From Enorma massiliensis phI (lineage in GTDB: Bacteria; Actinomycetota; Coriobacteriia; Coriobacteriales; Coriobacteriaceae), in NCBI RefSeq assembly GCF_000311845.1, contig NZ_HE978575.1, forward strand, positions 591,321 through 655,320: a stretch of 64,000 nt of DNA. Reading direction: 5' to 3'. Numbering within the stretch: position 1 is the first letter of the stretch; every line of letters begins with the position of its first letter. The position numbers were made by a program, and so were the translations under genes. Below, in pieces: positions 32,909-41,847 of the stretch. The notes beneath the pieces are model-generated. The model was not told where the DNA came from. It did not search any database and worked only from the letters and a program-made list of their open reading frames with translations.

Positions 32909-34393
32909 ATGGACCGGGTGCTTGCGTCGATGAAGGACGAGGGCGTGTTCGCCGCGCGCGCTGCGTGGAGTGACTGCCTTGGCGAGCAGGCGCTGAGCGC
33001 GGATGCCGAGTGCCTGGATATACCGCTTCCTTCTGACGTGGTTCGGCTTAAGGAGGCAGGGCGGCTTCGTGATGCGGCTCGCGCCTGCCGCGCGGCCCTC
33101 GACCGCGCCGAGGTGCCCGAGATGGCGGCCCGCTTGCGCCTAGAGCTCTACCGCCTCGCGCGACTCGGTTCGCAGTACTGCGTGACCGAAGAGGAGGCGC
33201 TGAAGCAGCTCTCTAAGGAATGCCCCGGCATCTCATACGACGATCTTGAGCGCTTGAAGGCCGCGGGGCGCATCGATTGGCGCATCATCGAGGGAGAGGT
33301 GCGCTACCTGCCTTCTGTCATCGATGGCTTGCGTGCATATGCCGCGGAGGTGCCCGGACTTGCCCCTGCGGTGCGCGACCAGGCTCCGCGCCGGGCTTTG
33401 CGTGCCGAGATGGCACGGGTGGGCGGCGCCTCGCGTCGCATTACCGTTCGCGCATCGATGGAGGTCACGGATGCCGCGCCGGAAGAGACGGTGCGCATCT
33501 GGCTTCCCCTTGCCGTAGATGCCGCCCAACAGCGTTCGGTCGAGGTGCTCGAGGTGAGCCCGGGTGCCCGCATTTCGGCTTCGGATGCGCAAGTGCGAAC
33601 CGCATATTGGGAATTCGCAGGTCCCGGTGTGCGCTCTATCACATACCGCTATCGCATCGATGCGCCCTATATCGATCTTTGGAGTGCCGAGGGCATCGAG
33701 GCCGCGCGTGCAGCATACGAATCGGGTGTCGCCGCTCCGTTGCCCGCCCCGACCGAGAACGACCTCGTCGAGTTGCCGCCGCACGTGCGCTTTTCGCCGA
33801 TCGTCGATGCCGTGGCCCGCCATATTCGCCAGCAAGCCTCGAGCGATGACCCGCTTGAGGTGGCGCGTGCCGTCTACCTCTGGGTGACGGGCAACGTCGA
33901 CTACCGCTATCAGCCTGCGTATCTCTATCTTGATGGCATCGTGGACTACGCGCTCTCCGGTTTGCGCGGCGACTGCGGTGTGATGGCCCTTGTGTTTGTC
34001 ACGCTCTGCCGAAGGCTAGGCATTCCGGCGCGGTGGCAGAGCGGTCTGTATAGCGCCCCCGACGATATCGGCCCTCACGATTGGGCGCTTTTCTATACAC
34101 CTTCCACCGGCTGGGCCTGGGCGGATTGCTCGTTCGGCTCTTCTTCCCGTCGCATGGGCGATGAGGAGCGTCGCCGGTTCTTCTTCGGTAACCTTGACCC
34201 ATGGCGCACGGTCCTTTGCCAGCGCTACCAGGCCGTCTTCGATCCCGTTGGCCCTGGAGTTCGCATCGACCCATACGACAACCAGATCGGCGAGGCGACC
34301 GTGGGTGGGCGGAGCGTCGACGCCGGCTCGTACGTGCGCTCGGTCGAGTTGCTCGGCATGGAAGAGCTGCCCTGGGAAGATAGCGCGGTGTAA
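32909..34393 (+). CDS. Transglutaminase-like cysteine-protease-fold protein
   Basis: A 494-residue protein with no signal peptide. The N-terminal ~180 residues are helical and unrecognised. A beta-rich segment (residues ~185-290, ITVRASMEVTD..., EETVRIWLPLAVD) is followed by a transglutaminase core with the catalytic Cys in LRGDCGVMALVFVTLCRRLGIPARW, the His in HDWALFYTPSTGW and the Asp in AWADCSFGS. Bacterial members act as proteases, peptidases or ligases; the substrate is unknown. ATG 32909 follows AGAAAGG; a longer in-frame start at 32750 lacks a ribosome binding site. It is a single gene between two repeat elements. Confidence 0.82.
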   Translation: MDRVLASMKDEGVFAARAAWSDCLGEQALSADAECLDIPLPSDVVRLKEAGRLRDAARACRAALDRAEVPEMAARLRLELYRLARLGSQYCVTEEEALKQLSKECPGISYDDLERLKAAGRIDWRIIEGEVRYLPSVIDGLRAYAAEVPGLAPAVRDQAPRRALRAEMARVGGASRRITVRASMEVTDAAPEETVRIWLPLAVDAAQQRSVEVLEVSPGARISASDAQVRTAYWEFAGPGVRSITYRYRIDAPYIDLWSAEGIEAARAAYESGVAAPLPAPTENDLVELPPHVRFSPIVDAVARHIRQQASSDDPLEVARAVYLWVTGNVDYRYQPAYLYLDGIVDYALSGLRGDCGVMALVFVTLCRRLGIPARWQSGLYSAPDDIGPHDWALFYTPSTGWAWADCSFGSSSRRMGDEERRRFFFGNLDPWRTVLCQRYQAVFDPVGPGVRIDPYDNQIGEATVGGRSVDAGSYVRSVELLGMEELPWEDSAV

Positions 34394-34497
34394 CGCCTGG
34401 TTCCCTTGGCACGGGGGGTTCTGCATGGTTTTGGGCGGCTCGGAGCTCTCATCCAGGCGTTGTGCGCGCTTTTCTCAAGCTATGTTTGCCCTCGTTG

Positions 34498-34624
34498 CAA
34501 CTTTTGGGCACTTTGGGACGGTGTTGCCAAGTAGCCAAGGGAATCGTATCGACAAAATGCCTGGTAGCGGCCTTCTGCTTCGTTGGTCTACTCGGCGGTC
34601 TTGCGTCGAAGTGCCCAAAAGTTG
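34498..34624. repeat. TIR element, copy 2
   Basis: A 127-base element with inverted ends CAACTTTTGGGCACTT and complement, and internal GTAGC/TCTACTC segments similar in position to copy 1. It lies between the transglutaminase-like gene and the his promoter and holds no ORF. Confidence 0.8.
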
Positions 34625-34736
34625 AAATGGCATGCCGCCGGTTGGAACAATCGCAGTGTCGAAGCCGCTCTAGCTCGATTCCGAGCGCGCGGGCGTGAGA
34701 TAGCCGGCTGGGTCGTTACGTTCACGTGCCCCCGTG

Positions 34737-34764
34737 TTGACCTTTTGTTTTCCAAGCGGATACT
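34737..34764 (+). promoter_or_regulatory. Promoter of hisZG
   Basis: TTGACC (34737-34742), 16 bases, then GATACT (34759-34764). This is the best -35/-10 pair in the window. The leader behind it contains a hairpin GTGCGGC-GTGAAG-GCCGCAC just before the ribosome binding site, but no His-rich leader peptide. Confidence 0.65.
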
Positions 34765-34861
34765 CCAGTGTGGTAAAGTACAGCGACTGGTGATACACAT
34801 GGACGATGCGCGAGTGCGGCGTGAAGGCCGCACGCGAGCACGATGAGAGGGGCTTGAGCTC

Positions 34862-36751
34862 ATGAAGACGACACCGTGGGGATTCCGGGACATCTTGCCG
34901 GAGGAGGCCCAGGCGCGCGAGGAGATCGCGCAGACGGTTGCCGGGTGCTTCAAATCCCATGGATATCTGCCGGTCGAGACACCGCTGCTCGAAGACAAGA
35001 GCTCGCTCGATCGCGGCGGCCGCATCACCGATACCCCGTTCAAGCTGTTTGACGACGACGGGCGCCTGCTCGTGGTGCGCCCCGATAACACGCTTCCCAT
35101 CGTGCGCTTGGTCTCAACGCGCTTGCGGGATGCCGCGCTGCCGCTTCGTCTGCGTTACGAGGCTCCGCTCGTGCGCGCGCAGCCGCGCAACTCCGGTGCG
35201 GCACGCCAGTTCACGCAGTTGGGCTTCGAGCTCATCGGAGAGGGCGGCGATGCGGGCGATGTTGAGATGGTCTCGCTGGTGATCGAATCCCTGCAGGCCC
35301 TGGGTCTTACCTCGTGGCGTATCGTGTTCGGGAGCGTTCGCCCGTTCATGGAGCTTCTCGCCCGCTGCGGGGATGCGTCGCTCTCGAGCGACGTGCTTTC
35401 GCTCGTGCACGCGAACAACCTTGTCGACCTTGATACGCGTCTTGCCCAGAGCTCCATCGGCGAGCCGCTTCGCAGGGCCATCTCCGAACTTCCGCGGCTG
35501 CACGGGGGCATCGAGGCGCTCGACCGCGTTGACGAGCTTGCTGTGCTGGCGGGAATCGAGGAGCCTTTGACTGGAGAGCTCAGAGCGCTTGTGCAACGCT
35601 TGGAACAGCGCTTCACCAAGGCTGGAGAGGGTGCTGGCGCGGCACCTGATGCCGTGGGTGCGCAGGCGGGCAAAGCCGGCTCAACGCTGTCTAGCTCGGA
35701 GGCCCCATTCGGCTTGGACGGCGCGCTTTCCTTCGATTTCTCGATCATGAATTCCTTCGATTACTACACGGGCCTCGTGCTCAAGGTCTATGCCGGCAAC
35801 CTGCCCGATCCCGTTGGTACGGGCGGTCGCTACGACTCGGCGTTTGATGGAGTGTTTCCCGAGCTCGACCGCGTGCCGGCAGCGGGCTTCGCCTTCTCGC
35901 TCGAGCGGCTGGAGGGTGCGTGCACGGCAAGCGAGGACGCGCGAGACGCAAGCGCCGACCACGCCGTGGCCCGCGCCATGGAGGAGCCCTTGCGCATCGC
36001 GGTCCCCAAGGGATCGCTCAATGCCGGAACCATCGCCGCGCTTGAGGCCGTAGGGCTCGACGTATCGGGCCTGCGCGATCCGGGGCGCCATCTCATCATC
36101 CATGCTCGCGATCTGCGTGGCGAGGTGGCGGGCGGCGAGATCCCCGAGGGAGGCAGGACGGCCGGTTCGGAACCCGAAGGCGAGGGTGCCAGCGCGTCCG
36201 CGCGGCTGGCGGGGCCGTCTATAGGCGATGTGGAGTTCATCATCGTGCGCGCTACAGATGCCCCCGCTTTCGTGGCGGGCGGCGGGGCCGATTGCGGCTT
36301 CTGCGGCCGCGATTCCCTTATCGAGGCGGACCTCGGCCTTCTCGAGCTCGTCGACATGCACTACGGCGCCTGCCGCTTCATCGAGGCCGAGCCTGCAGAC
36401 CGAACGGGCGCGGCCGACCGCGCCTATGCGCGCCGCGGGTGCCTTCGCGTGGCCACCAAGTACCCGCGCATCGCGAGCGCGTGGTACGAGAGCCGGGGCA
36501 TCGCGGCAGACATCGTGACGCTTCACGGAAACATCGAGCTCGGGCCCATTGTGGGCATGACCGACCGCATCGTGGACATCACGGCCACGGGCACCACGCT
36601 TCGCGAGAACAATCTCGTTATCACAGGCGAGCTCATGGAGTGCACGGCACGGTTCTTCGTGAATCCCGGCCGTGCTCGCCTGGATGCACGCGTGCGCATG
36701 CTCGCTGATCGGCTTGCAGCGTATGCAGCTGCCCGCGGGCGGCGCGGGTAA
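34862..36751 (+). CDS. hisZG: HisZ-HisG fusion: ATP phosphoribosyltransferase, regulatory plus catalytic parts
   Basis: A 629-residue protein that joins two subunits normally made separately. Residues 1-~355 are HisZ, a class II aminoacyl-tRNA-synthetase paralogue: TPWGFRDILPEEAQ, VRPDNTLPIVRLVSTRL, RQFTQLGFELIGEGG, FDYYTGLVLKVYAGN, VGTGGRYD. From about residue 375 it is short-form HisG (LRIAVPKGSLNAGTIAALEAVGLD, then FIIVRATDAPAFVAGGGADCGFCGRDSL, then GMTDRIVDITATGTTLRENNL), making phosphoribosyl-ATP in step one of histidine synthesis. HisG carries an insertion of ~35 Gly/Glu-rich residues after HARDLRG. Short HisG needs HisZ for activity, so the fusion should be self-sufficient. It starts at ATG 34862 behind a clear promoter. 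Confidence 0.93.
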   Translation: MKTTPWGFRDILPEEAQAREEIAQTVAGCFKSHGYLPVETPLLEDKSSLDRGGRITDTPFKLFDDDGRLLVVRPDNTLPIVRLVSTRLRDAALPLRLRYEAPLVRAQPRNSGAARQFTQLGFELIGEGGDAGDVEMVSLVIESLQALGLTSWRIVFGSVRPFMELLARCGDASLSSDVLSLVHANNLVDLDTRLAQSSIGEPLRRAISELPRLHGGIEALDRVDELAVLAGIEEPLTGELRALVQRLEQRFTKAGEGAGAAPDAVGAQAGKAGSTLSSSEAPFGLDGALSFDFSIMNSFDYYTGLVLKVYAGNLPDPVGTGGRYDSAFDGVFPELDRVPAAGFAFSLERLEGACTASEDARDASADHAVARAMEEPLRIAVPKGSLNAGTIAALEAVGLDVSGLRDPGRHLIIHARDLRGEVAGGEIPEGGRTAGSEPEGEGASASARLAGPSIGDVEFIIVRATDAPAFVAGGGADCGFCGRDSLIEADLGLLELVDMHYGACRFIEAEPADRTGAADRAYARRGCLRVATKYPRIASAWYESRGIAADIVTLHGNIELGPIVGMTDRIVDITATGTTLRENNLVITGELMECTARFFVNPGRARLDARVRMLADRLAAYAAARGRRG

Positions 36752-36796
36752 CACGTTGCCCGCGGGCGGGGCGTTGAACCCCTGTGTTGAGCTGCC

Positions 36797-37942
36797 CTAT
36801 CCTTCGGGGGCGAAGGTGTACTGGAAGAGGGTTTCGCCCTCGGGTGAGACCACGTAGGCGCGGTCGCCGACGTTGATGAGCAGGCGGCTGTCGAAACCGT
36901 AGAACTGGAATGACGAGTTATGGGTGTTGTAGGGCTCAGGATAATCGAACGGCACCTCTTCGTTCGTCGCGAGGTCGATGCGCGTGAAGGTATAGTTCAC
37001 ATCCAGGCTTCTCTCCCCCGGGGAACCATAGGCGTAGAGGTAGCCACCTGCCGCGCCCAGGAGATGGTTTGAACTCACGTGCACGGGCTCCCCGCCTGCT
37101 TCGAGCTTGAAGATGCCGGGCTGTCCGTTCAGCCCGGCGTCGAAATAGATCGCGTCGTCGATGGCGACGATGCGGTTGACGCTCGTCAGGCCGGAGCTGC
37201 TGTCGAGGAGCGTCTCCGCGGCTAGCGAGGCGAGGTCGAAACGTTCGATCGCGGGGTCGTCAGCGCCGCCCGCGGCGCACCAGATGGCGTCCTCAGTGAA
37301 TGCGTACGTTGGAAGCGAGCGCACGGTGCTCCAGAGCTCGCGCTCGTCGCTGCCGTCCAGGGCGGTCGAGAAAACCGTGGCACCGTTGTCGTCGTAGTGG
37401 CTATCGGCGAAAAAGACGCGCCCGCCGATGACGGCGAGCACGAGGTCGAGGCCCGATGCGGAGTCTTCGGGGAAGGAACGGATGCCCTCGGTATCGAGGC
37501 TGTCGGTATCCATGCGAAATATGGTATCGGCATTCCGCCCGTCGACATTGCACCCGGCGAAATAGAGGGCGCCGCCGGTGGCGCAGAGGTCATTGGCCGT
37601 ATGGAAGTCGTCGCCCTCCCATACCCGCTCGAGTTTGGAGCCGTCGGGGCGCAGGCGATAGATGCCCGCCCCGCCGCAGATGTAGTCCCAGTACCCGTCG
37701 GTGGTCGCAAAGCCCTGGGAGAGTGCGCAGTTGGCGCTGATTGCCGCCTCGCTCAGCGGCTCACCATCTTCCATGATAGCGAGTTGCTCGGGCGTGAGCT
37801 CGCTCTCTTGAGGCTCGGGCTCTTCGATGCTCTCGGTATCCTCTTCGACGGGCTCCGGCGGCTGCGAACCGCAGCCTGCAAGCGCTGTCATGCCCATAAA
37901 CATCCCGGCACCCACAAGACCTCGACGCGTGATGGCTTCCAT
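36797..37942 (-). CDS. Lipoprotein, predicted beta-propeller type
   Basis: A 381-residue surface lipoprotein. Its signal peptide holds a twin-arginine-like ITRRGLVGAGM and a lipobox TALAGC (lipidated C24), followed by a Glu/Pro-rich linker to about residue 55. The body has repeated short beta motifs (IYRLRPDGSKLERVWEGDD, TIFRMDTDSLDTEGI, GIFKLEAGGEP) that suggest a DUF5050-like propeller. The ligand is unknown. It is transcribed against the his genes on both sides and, with the adjacent kinase remnant, separates hisZG from hisD. Confidence 0.8.
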   Translation of the reverse strand: MEAITRRGLVGAGMFMGMTALAGCGSQPPEPVEEDTESIEEPEPQESELTPEQLAIMEDGEPLSEAAISANCALSQGFATTDGYWDYICGGAGIYRLRPDGSKLERVWEGDDFHTANDLCATGGALYFAGCNVDGRNADTIFRMDTDSLDTEGIRSFPEDSASGLDLVLAVIGGRVFFADSHYDDNGATVFSTALDGSDERELWSTVRSLPTYAFTEDAIWCAAGGADDPAIERFDLASLAAETLLDSSSGLTSVNRIVAIDDAIYFDAGLNGQPGIFKLEAGGEPVHVSSNHLLGAAGGYLYAYGSPGERSLDVNYTFTRIDLATNEEVPFDYPEPYNTHNSSFQFYGFDSRLLINVGDRAYVVSPEGETLFQYTFAPEG

Positions 37943-38026
37943 AATGACCCCCTAACCCTCGAGCTGAGATCGGGGCGTGCGGCCCAATCTGCCCTGAGTA
38001 TACGATAGCTGGGATACAAAAAAGCT

Positions 38027-38300
38027 CTAGCGCGGCACTGGGGTGCCGAACGTCGCCTCAGCGTCCGCCAGCGTGGGGATGGAGGCCTGGGCACCTGCTG
38101 TCTGCACGGCGAGAGCGGCAGCTCCGGTTGCCCAGCGTTCCGCATCGATGGGGCTGGCGCGCCACGTGTCGCTGCAGGGGCGCCCCTATAGGTGTCGCCG
38201 GCAGCGGTGGTGTTCGCCTCCTCGGTGACGTCGATAGAGTAGGCGAGCATGTCGGAGAGGCAGGCGCTCGCGACGGTGCCGTTCGCGGCGCGGTCCCCTT
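38027..38300 (-). pseudogene. Remnant of a PfkB/ribokinase-family sugar kinase (C-terminal part)
   Basis: Reading leftward, the sequence encodes ASACLSDMLAYSIDV, then VTEEANTTAAGDTY, which resembles the catalytic GAGD region of ribokinase-family enzymes (TTAAGDTY-type anion hole). A frame change follows, and in another frame comes PIDAERWATGAAALAVQTAG and ASIPTLADAEATFG ending at a stop at 38027, the normal C-terminus of these kinases. At least two frame changes and loss of the N-terminal two thirds make it non-functional. A PAL31 palindrome lies just beyond its broken end (38323). Confidence 0.7.
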
Positions 38301-38322
38301 TATCGGCGTGCCCGCTTGGTAA

Positions 38323-38353
38323 TGAGACAGTTGTGCCGGGTCAAACTGTCTCA
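38323..38353. repeat. PAL31 palindrome
   Basis: A 31-base palindrome: TGAGACAGTT, GTGCCGGGTCA, AACTGTCTCA (10-bp arms). The first half is identical to the copy at 44275 and is inverted at 45905. Confidence 0.85.
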
Positions 38354-38412
38354 CCTGCCGATGTGCAGATTGTTTCCATTCAGCACCCGCAACGTCCCGT
38401 TTTGTGGATGAA

Positions 38413-38430
38413 ACTTTACCATGCTAAAGT
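38413..38430. promoter_or_regulatory. Candidate operator before hisD
   Basis: ACTTTA-CCATGC-TAAAGT is a perfect 6+6 palindrome 60 bases before the hisD ATG. The hisZG leader carries only the half-site TAAAGT (about 34775). The regulator is unknown. Confidence 0.35.
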
Positions 38431-38490
38431 GTACGGGAATATTCACGGCGCACGCGGGGGCGGGCGCCTTTTGCGCTGATTGGAAGTAGC

Positions 38491-40020
38491 ATGAAGACTA
38501 TCACCCTGGCACCCGGCGAGTGCCTTCGCGCGGGGCAGCTCATTCGCAAGGGCGTGTTGCCCGACGCTGTCGTTGCCTCGGCGCGCTCCATCGTGGAGGA
38601 TGTGCGCCAGCGCGGCGACGATGCCCTGCGTGGCTATTCGAAGCAGTTCGATGGCGTCGAGCTCGAGGGGCTGCGCCTGCCCCAGGAGGCGCTGGAGCGT
38701 GCGCTCGAGCTCGTGAGTCCAAGCTTCCGCGCCGCGCTCGAGAAGGCGGCGGCGCAGATCCGCGCGTTTCACGAGCGCGAGGTCGAGCAATCGTGGTTCA
38801 CGACGCGCGCCGACGGCACGATGCTGGGCGTCAAGGTGACGCCCATGGCTGCTGCCGGTGTCTACGTGCCGGGCGGCCGTGCGCAGTACCCCTCCACGGT
38901 GCTCATGAACATCATTCCGGCCAAGGTCGCCGGCGTGGAGCGCATCGTGATGGTGACGCCCCCGCAGAACGACCCGCAGATGAGCGAGACCGGGGGCATC
39001 TCGCCCCAGACGCTCGCTGCAGCGCGCATCGCAGGCGTGGACGAGATCTATACCGTGGGAGGCGCCCAGGCCATCGCCGCGCTCGCCTACGGCACCGAGA
39101 GCATCGAAAAAGTCGATGTCATCACTGGTCCCGGTAACGCCTACGTGGCCGCGGCCAAGCAGCTCGTCTCGGGCGATGTGGGAATCGATATGGTCGCTGG
39201 TCCATCCGAGGTCTGCGTGCTCGCCGATGCCACCGCCGAGCCTGCCGTGGTCGCAGCCGATCTCATGGCTCAGGCAGAGCACGATCCGCTTGCCGCCTGC
39301 TATCTCATCACCTGCGACGCCGCTTTTGCGGCAGAGGTCGAGCGCGCCATCGAGCTCTTCGTGGCGCAGAGCCCTCGCGAGGAGATCACGCGCGCTTCGC
39401 TCGACAACGAGGGGACCATCGTCATCGCCCCGAACATAGCCACGGCGGTCGACGCGGTGAACACGGTGGCGCCGGAGCACCTTGAGCTTCACTGCGAGGA
39501 TGCTCTCGGGCTTCTGGGCGGTATCCGTAACGCGGGCGCGATCTTCGTGGGGGCCTGGAGTTCCGAGCCGCTTGGCGACTATGTGGCCGGTCCTAATCAC
39601 ACGCTGCCTACGGGCGGTACCGCCCTCTTCTCGAGCCCGCTTTCGGTCGACGATTTCGTCAAGCGCTCGTCGGTCGTATGCTATACGCCCGCTGGTCTGC
39701 TCAGCGACGCACCTGCGACGCAGACGCTCGCCGAGGGTGAGGGCCTCTGGGCGCATGCCCTTTCCGTGGGGCTTCGTCGCCGCAAGCTGGAATGCGGCGT
39801 GGCATCCGTGGGGCTCGATGCGCTTGCCGCTGTGGACCTCACGCAGGTTGCCTGGCCCGAGGACGATGCCCGGACCGTTGCCGCCGGGCTGGCCGATGCG
39901 GCCACGGTTGCCGATGCGGCCGCGGGCGCGGTTGCCGGCGCGGGCGATGACGCCAGCGCCGCCACCAGCGCTTCCGCGACGAGCTCCGGGGCTTCCGATT
40001 TCGCTCGGGAAGGGGAGTAG
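38491..40020 (+). CDS. hisD: Histidinol dehydrogenase
   Basis: A 509-residue enzyme catalysing the last two oxidations to histidine with zinc and NAD. Family blocks are IVEDVRQRGDDALRGYSKQFDGV, AAGVYVPGGRAQYPSTVLMNIIPAKVAG in outline, IYTVGGAQAIAALAYGTESI, GPGNAYVAAAKQLV, GIDMVAGPSEVCVLAD, LMAQAEHDPLAAC, and APEHLELHCEDA with the catalytic pair. The usual length is ~430; here the last ~55 residues after VAWPEDDARTV are a low-complexity Ala/Gly/Ser/Asp tail (ADAAAGAVAGAGDDASAATS), probably disordered. It starts the hisDCBHAFIE run, with hisC beginning two bases after its stop. Confidence 0.96.
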   Translation: MKTITLAPGECLRAGQLIRKGVLPDAVVASARSIVEDVRQRGDDALRGYSKQFDGVELEGLRLPQEALERALELVSPSFRAALEKAAAQIRAFHEREVEQSWFTTRADGTMLGVKVTPMAAAGVYVPGGRAQYPSTVLMNIIPAKVAGVERIVMVTPPQNDPQMSETGGISPQTLAAARIAGVDEIYTVGGAQAIAALAYGTESIEKVDVITGPGNAYVAAAKQLVSGDVGIDMVAGPSEVCVLADATAEPAVVAADLMAQAEHDPLAACYLITCDAAFAAEVERAIELFVAQSPREEITRASLDNEGTIVIAPNIATAVDAVNTVAPEHLELHCEDALGLLGGIRNAGAIFVGAWSSEPLGDYVAGPNHTLPTGGTALFSSPLSVDDFVKRSSVVCYTPAGLLSDAPATQTLAEGEGLWAHALSVGLRRRKLECGVASVGLDALAAVDLTQVAWPEDDARTVAAGLADAATVADAAAGAVAGAGDDASAATSASATSSGASDFAREGE

Positions 40021-40022
40021 CC

Positions 40023-41138
40023 ATGGCCCAGCTCTCTCCCGCCATGCGGGCACTCGTCCAGCCGCATCTCGTGGATATCGAGCCGTACGACCCCAAGTTC
40101 ACGCCCACGAGCATCAACCTTTCGGCTAACGAAAACACCTATCCGCTGCCTGCGGGCGTGCGCGATGCCATCGACGCCGCCCTCGCCTCGACACCGCTCA
40201 ACCGCTACCCAGATCCGCTTTCCGGCGAGCTCCGTGCCGAGCTTGCTCGCTGGCATGGCCTGGATCCCGAGCAGGTCTGCGTGGGCAACGGGGGCGACGA
40301 GCTGCTCTTCAACGTGCTGCTCGCCTTCGGGGGGCGCAGGAGCGCACTCGTTACCTGCCCGCCCGATTTTAGCGAGTACGCGTTCTTTGCCTCGCTCGTC
40401 GAGACCGAAACGCTATCCGTCGCTCGTGATCCCGAGTCTTTCGCGCCCCGGGTAGATGACCTCGTGCGCGCGGCGCAGACGGCGAACCTCGTTATCGTGA
40501 CTTCGCCGAACAACCCTACTGGCGACCTCTTCCCGCTCGATGCGGTGGAGCGCCTCTGCGATGCCTGCCCGGGCATCGTGCTCGTTGACGAGGCATATGG
40601 GGAGTTCGCAGACGAGGGCACCTCGGCAGTGCCGCTTCTCGCGCGCCATGGGAATCTCGTCGTGCTCAAAACGCTGTCGAAGGCGTTCGGCGCGGCGGGC
40701 ATTCGCTGCGGCTACGTGCTCGCGGCTCCCGACGTCATCGAGGTGTTCTCGGCGGTGCGTCAGATTTATTCGGTGAACGTGCTCACGCAGGCGACTGCGC
40801 TGGCGGCGGTGCGAGCTCGCGACGTCTACGCGCCCGTGGTGGCCCAGATCCGCGCCGAGCGCGAGCGGCTGCGCGCGGCGCTTTCCAGCCTGCTCGCCCG
40901 AACCGCGCCCGAGCCGCTCGGGCGCGTCTGGCCGAGCCAAGGGAATTTCCTCCTCGTTCGCGTGCCAGAGGCGGGAAACGTGCGCGAGCGGCTGCGGGAC
41001 GAGTATTCTATTCTGGTGCGTGACTTCAGCTACGCCCCCGGGCTCTCGAATTGCCTGCGCATCACCGTGGGTACTCCCGAGGAAAACGATGCGGTTCTTG
41101 CCGCGCTCACCGAGCTCTTGGAGGAGGATGCCTCATGA
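40023..41138 (+). CDS. hisC: Histidinol-phosphate aminotransferase
   Basis: A 371-residue PLP-dependent aminotransferase (fold type I) forming histidinol phosphate from imidazole-acetol phosphate. It shows INLSANENTYPLP, NRYPDPLSGELRAELARWHGL, VGNGGDELLFNVLLAF, VTSPNNPTGDLFP, VLVDEAYGEFAD and the PLP lysine in LKTLSKAFGAAGIRCGYVLA. The end includes NFLLVRVPEAGNVRERL. The stop overlaps the hisB ATG (ATGA), so translation is coupled. It is a normal family member. Confidence 0.95.
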   Translation: MAQLSPAMRALVQPHLVDIEPYDPKFTPTSINLSANENTYPLPAGVRDAIDAALASTPLNRYPDPLSGELRAELARWHGLDPEQVCVGNGGDELLFNVLLAFGGRRSALVTCPPDFSEYAFFASLVETETLSVARDPESFAPRVDDLVRAAQTANLVIVTSPNNPTGDLFPLDAVERLCDACPGIVLVDEAYGEFADEGTSAVPLLARHGNLVVLKTLSKAFGAAGIRCGYVLAAPDVIEVFSAVRQIYSVNVLTQATALAAVRARDVYAPVVAQIRAERERLRAALSSLLARTAPEPLGRVWPSQGNFLLVRVPEAGNVRERLRDEYSILVRDFSYAPGLSNCLRITVGTPEENDAVLAALTELLEEDAS

Positions 41139-41830
41139 CCATCTACAAGAAGCAGCCGCGCGACCTCAAAACGACCTCCACTGCCACGGCCGCCGAAAGC
41201 GCGGCGCGTACGAGCGCCGGTCTCGACGAGCTCTTCTCGGCGAGCGCGCGCACGGCAACGGTCCAGCGCGTGACGGGCGAGACGGATATCACGCTCACGC
41301 TCACGCTCGATGGTACCGGTTCTTGCGATATCAATACGGGGGTGCCGTTCTTCGACCATATGCTGAACGCGTTTGGCCGTCACGGGCTCTTCGATCTTAA
41401 GGTTGAGGCTCTGGGCGATACCGAGGTCGATGCGCACCATACCGTCGAAGACACGGGCATCGTGCTCGGTCGTGCCTTCGCCCAGGCACTCGGCGACAAG
41501 GCGCGCATCACGCGCTTCGCCGATGTTGCCATCCCGATGGACGAGACGCTCGTCATGGCGGCAGTCGATATCTCTGGCCGTGGCCAGGCGTATTGCGACC
41601 TTCCGCTTCCCACCGAGCGCGTGGGCACGTTTGACACCGAGCTGGCGGTGGAGTTCTTCTACGCCTTTGCGCGCGATGCCGGTGTGACGCTTCATGTGCG
41701 CGAGCTTGCGGGCGCGAACTCGCATCACATCATAGAGGCCGCCTTCAAGGCCGTCGGGCGCGCTATGCGCCATGCCTGCGAGTACGACGCGCGCGTGCGC
41801 GGCATCCCTTCCACCAAGGGCTCGCTGTAG
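41135..41830 (+). CDS. hisB: Imidazoleglycerol-phosphate dehydratase
   Basis: A 231-residue manganese-dependent dehydratase, monofunctional (no phosphatase domain). Signatures are GTGSCDINTGVPFFDHMLNAFGRHG in outline, DAHHTVEDTGIVLGRAF, ETLVMAAVDISGRGQAY, and GANSHHIIEAAFKAVGRAMRHA. The first ~50 residues (MTIYKKQPRDLKTTSTATA...) are an unconserved Ala/Ser/Thr-rich extension before the usual start TATVQRVTGETDI. ATG 41135 overlaps the hisC stop; a longer in-frame start at 41051 lies inside hisC and is rejected. Histidinol-phosphatase is therefore expected elsewhere. Confidence 0.95.
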   Translation: MTIYKKQPRDLKTTSTATAAESAARTSAGLDELFSASARTATVQRVTGETDITLTLTLDGTGSCDINTGVPFFDHMLNAFGRHGLFDLKVEALGDTEVDAHHTVEDTGIVLGRAFAQALGDKARITRFADVAIPMDETLVMAAVDISGRGQAYCDLPLPTERVGTFDTELAVEFFYAFARDAGVTLHVRELAGANSHHIIEAAFKAVGRAMRHACEYDARVRGIPSTKGSL

Positions 41831-41847
41831 AGGCTGCGCGTGATTCG

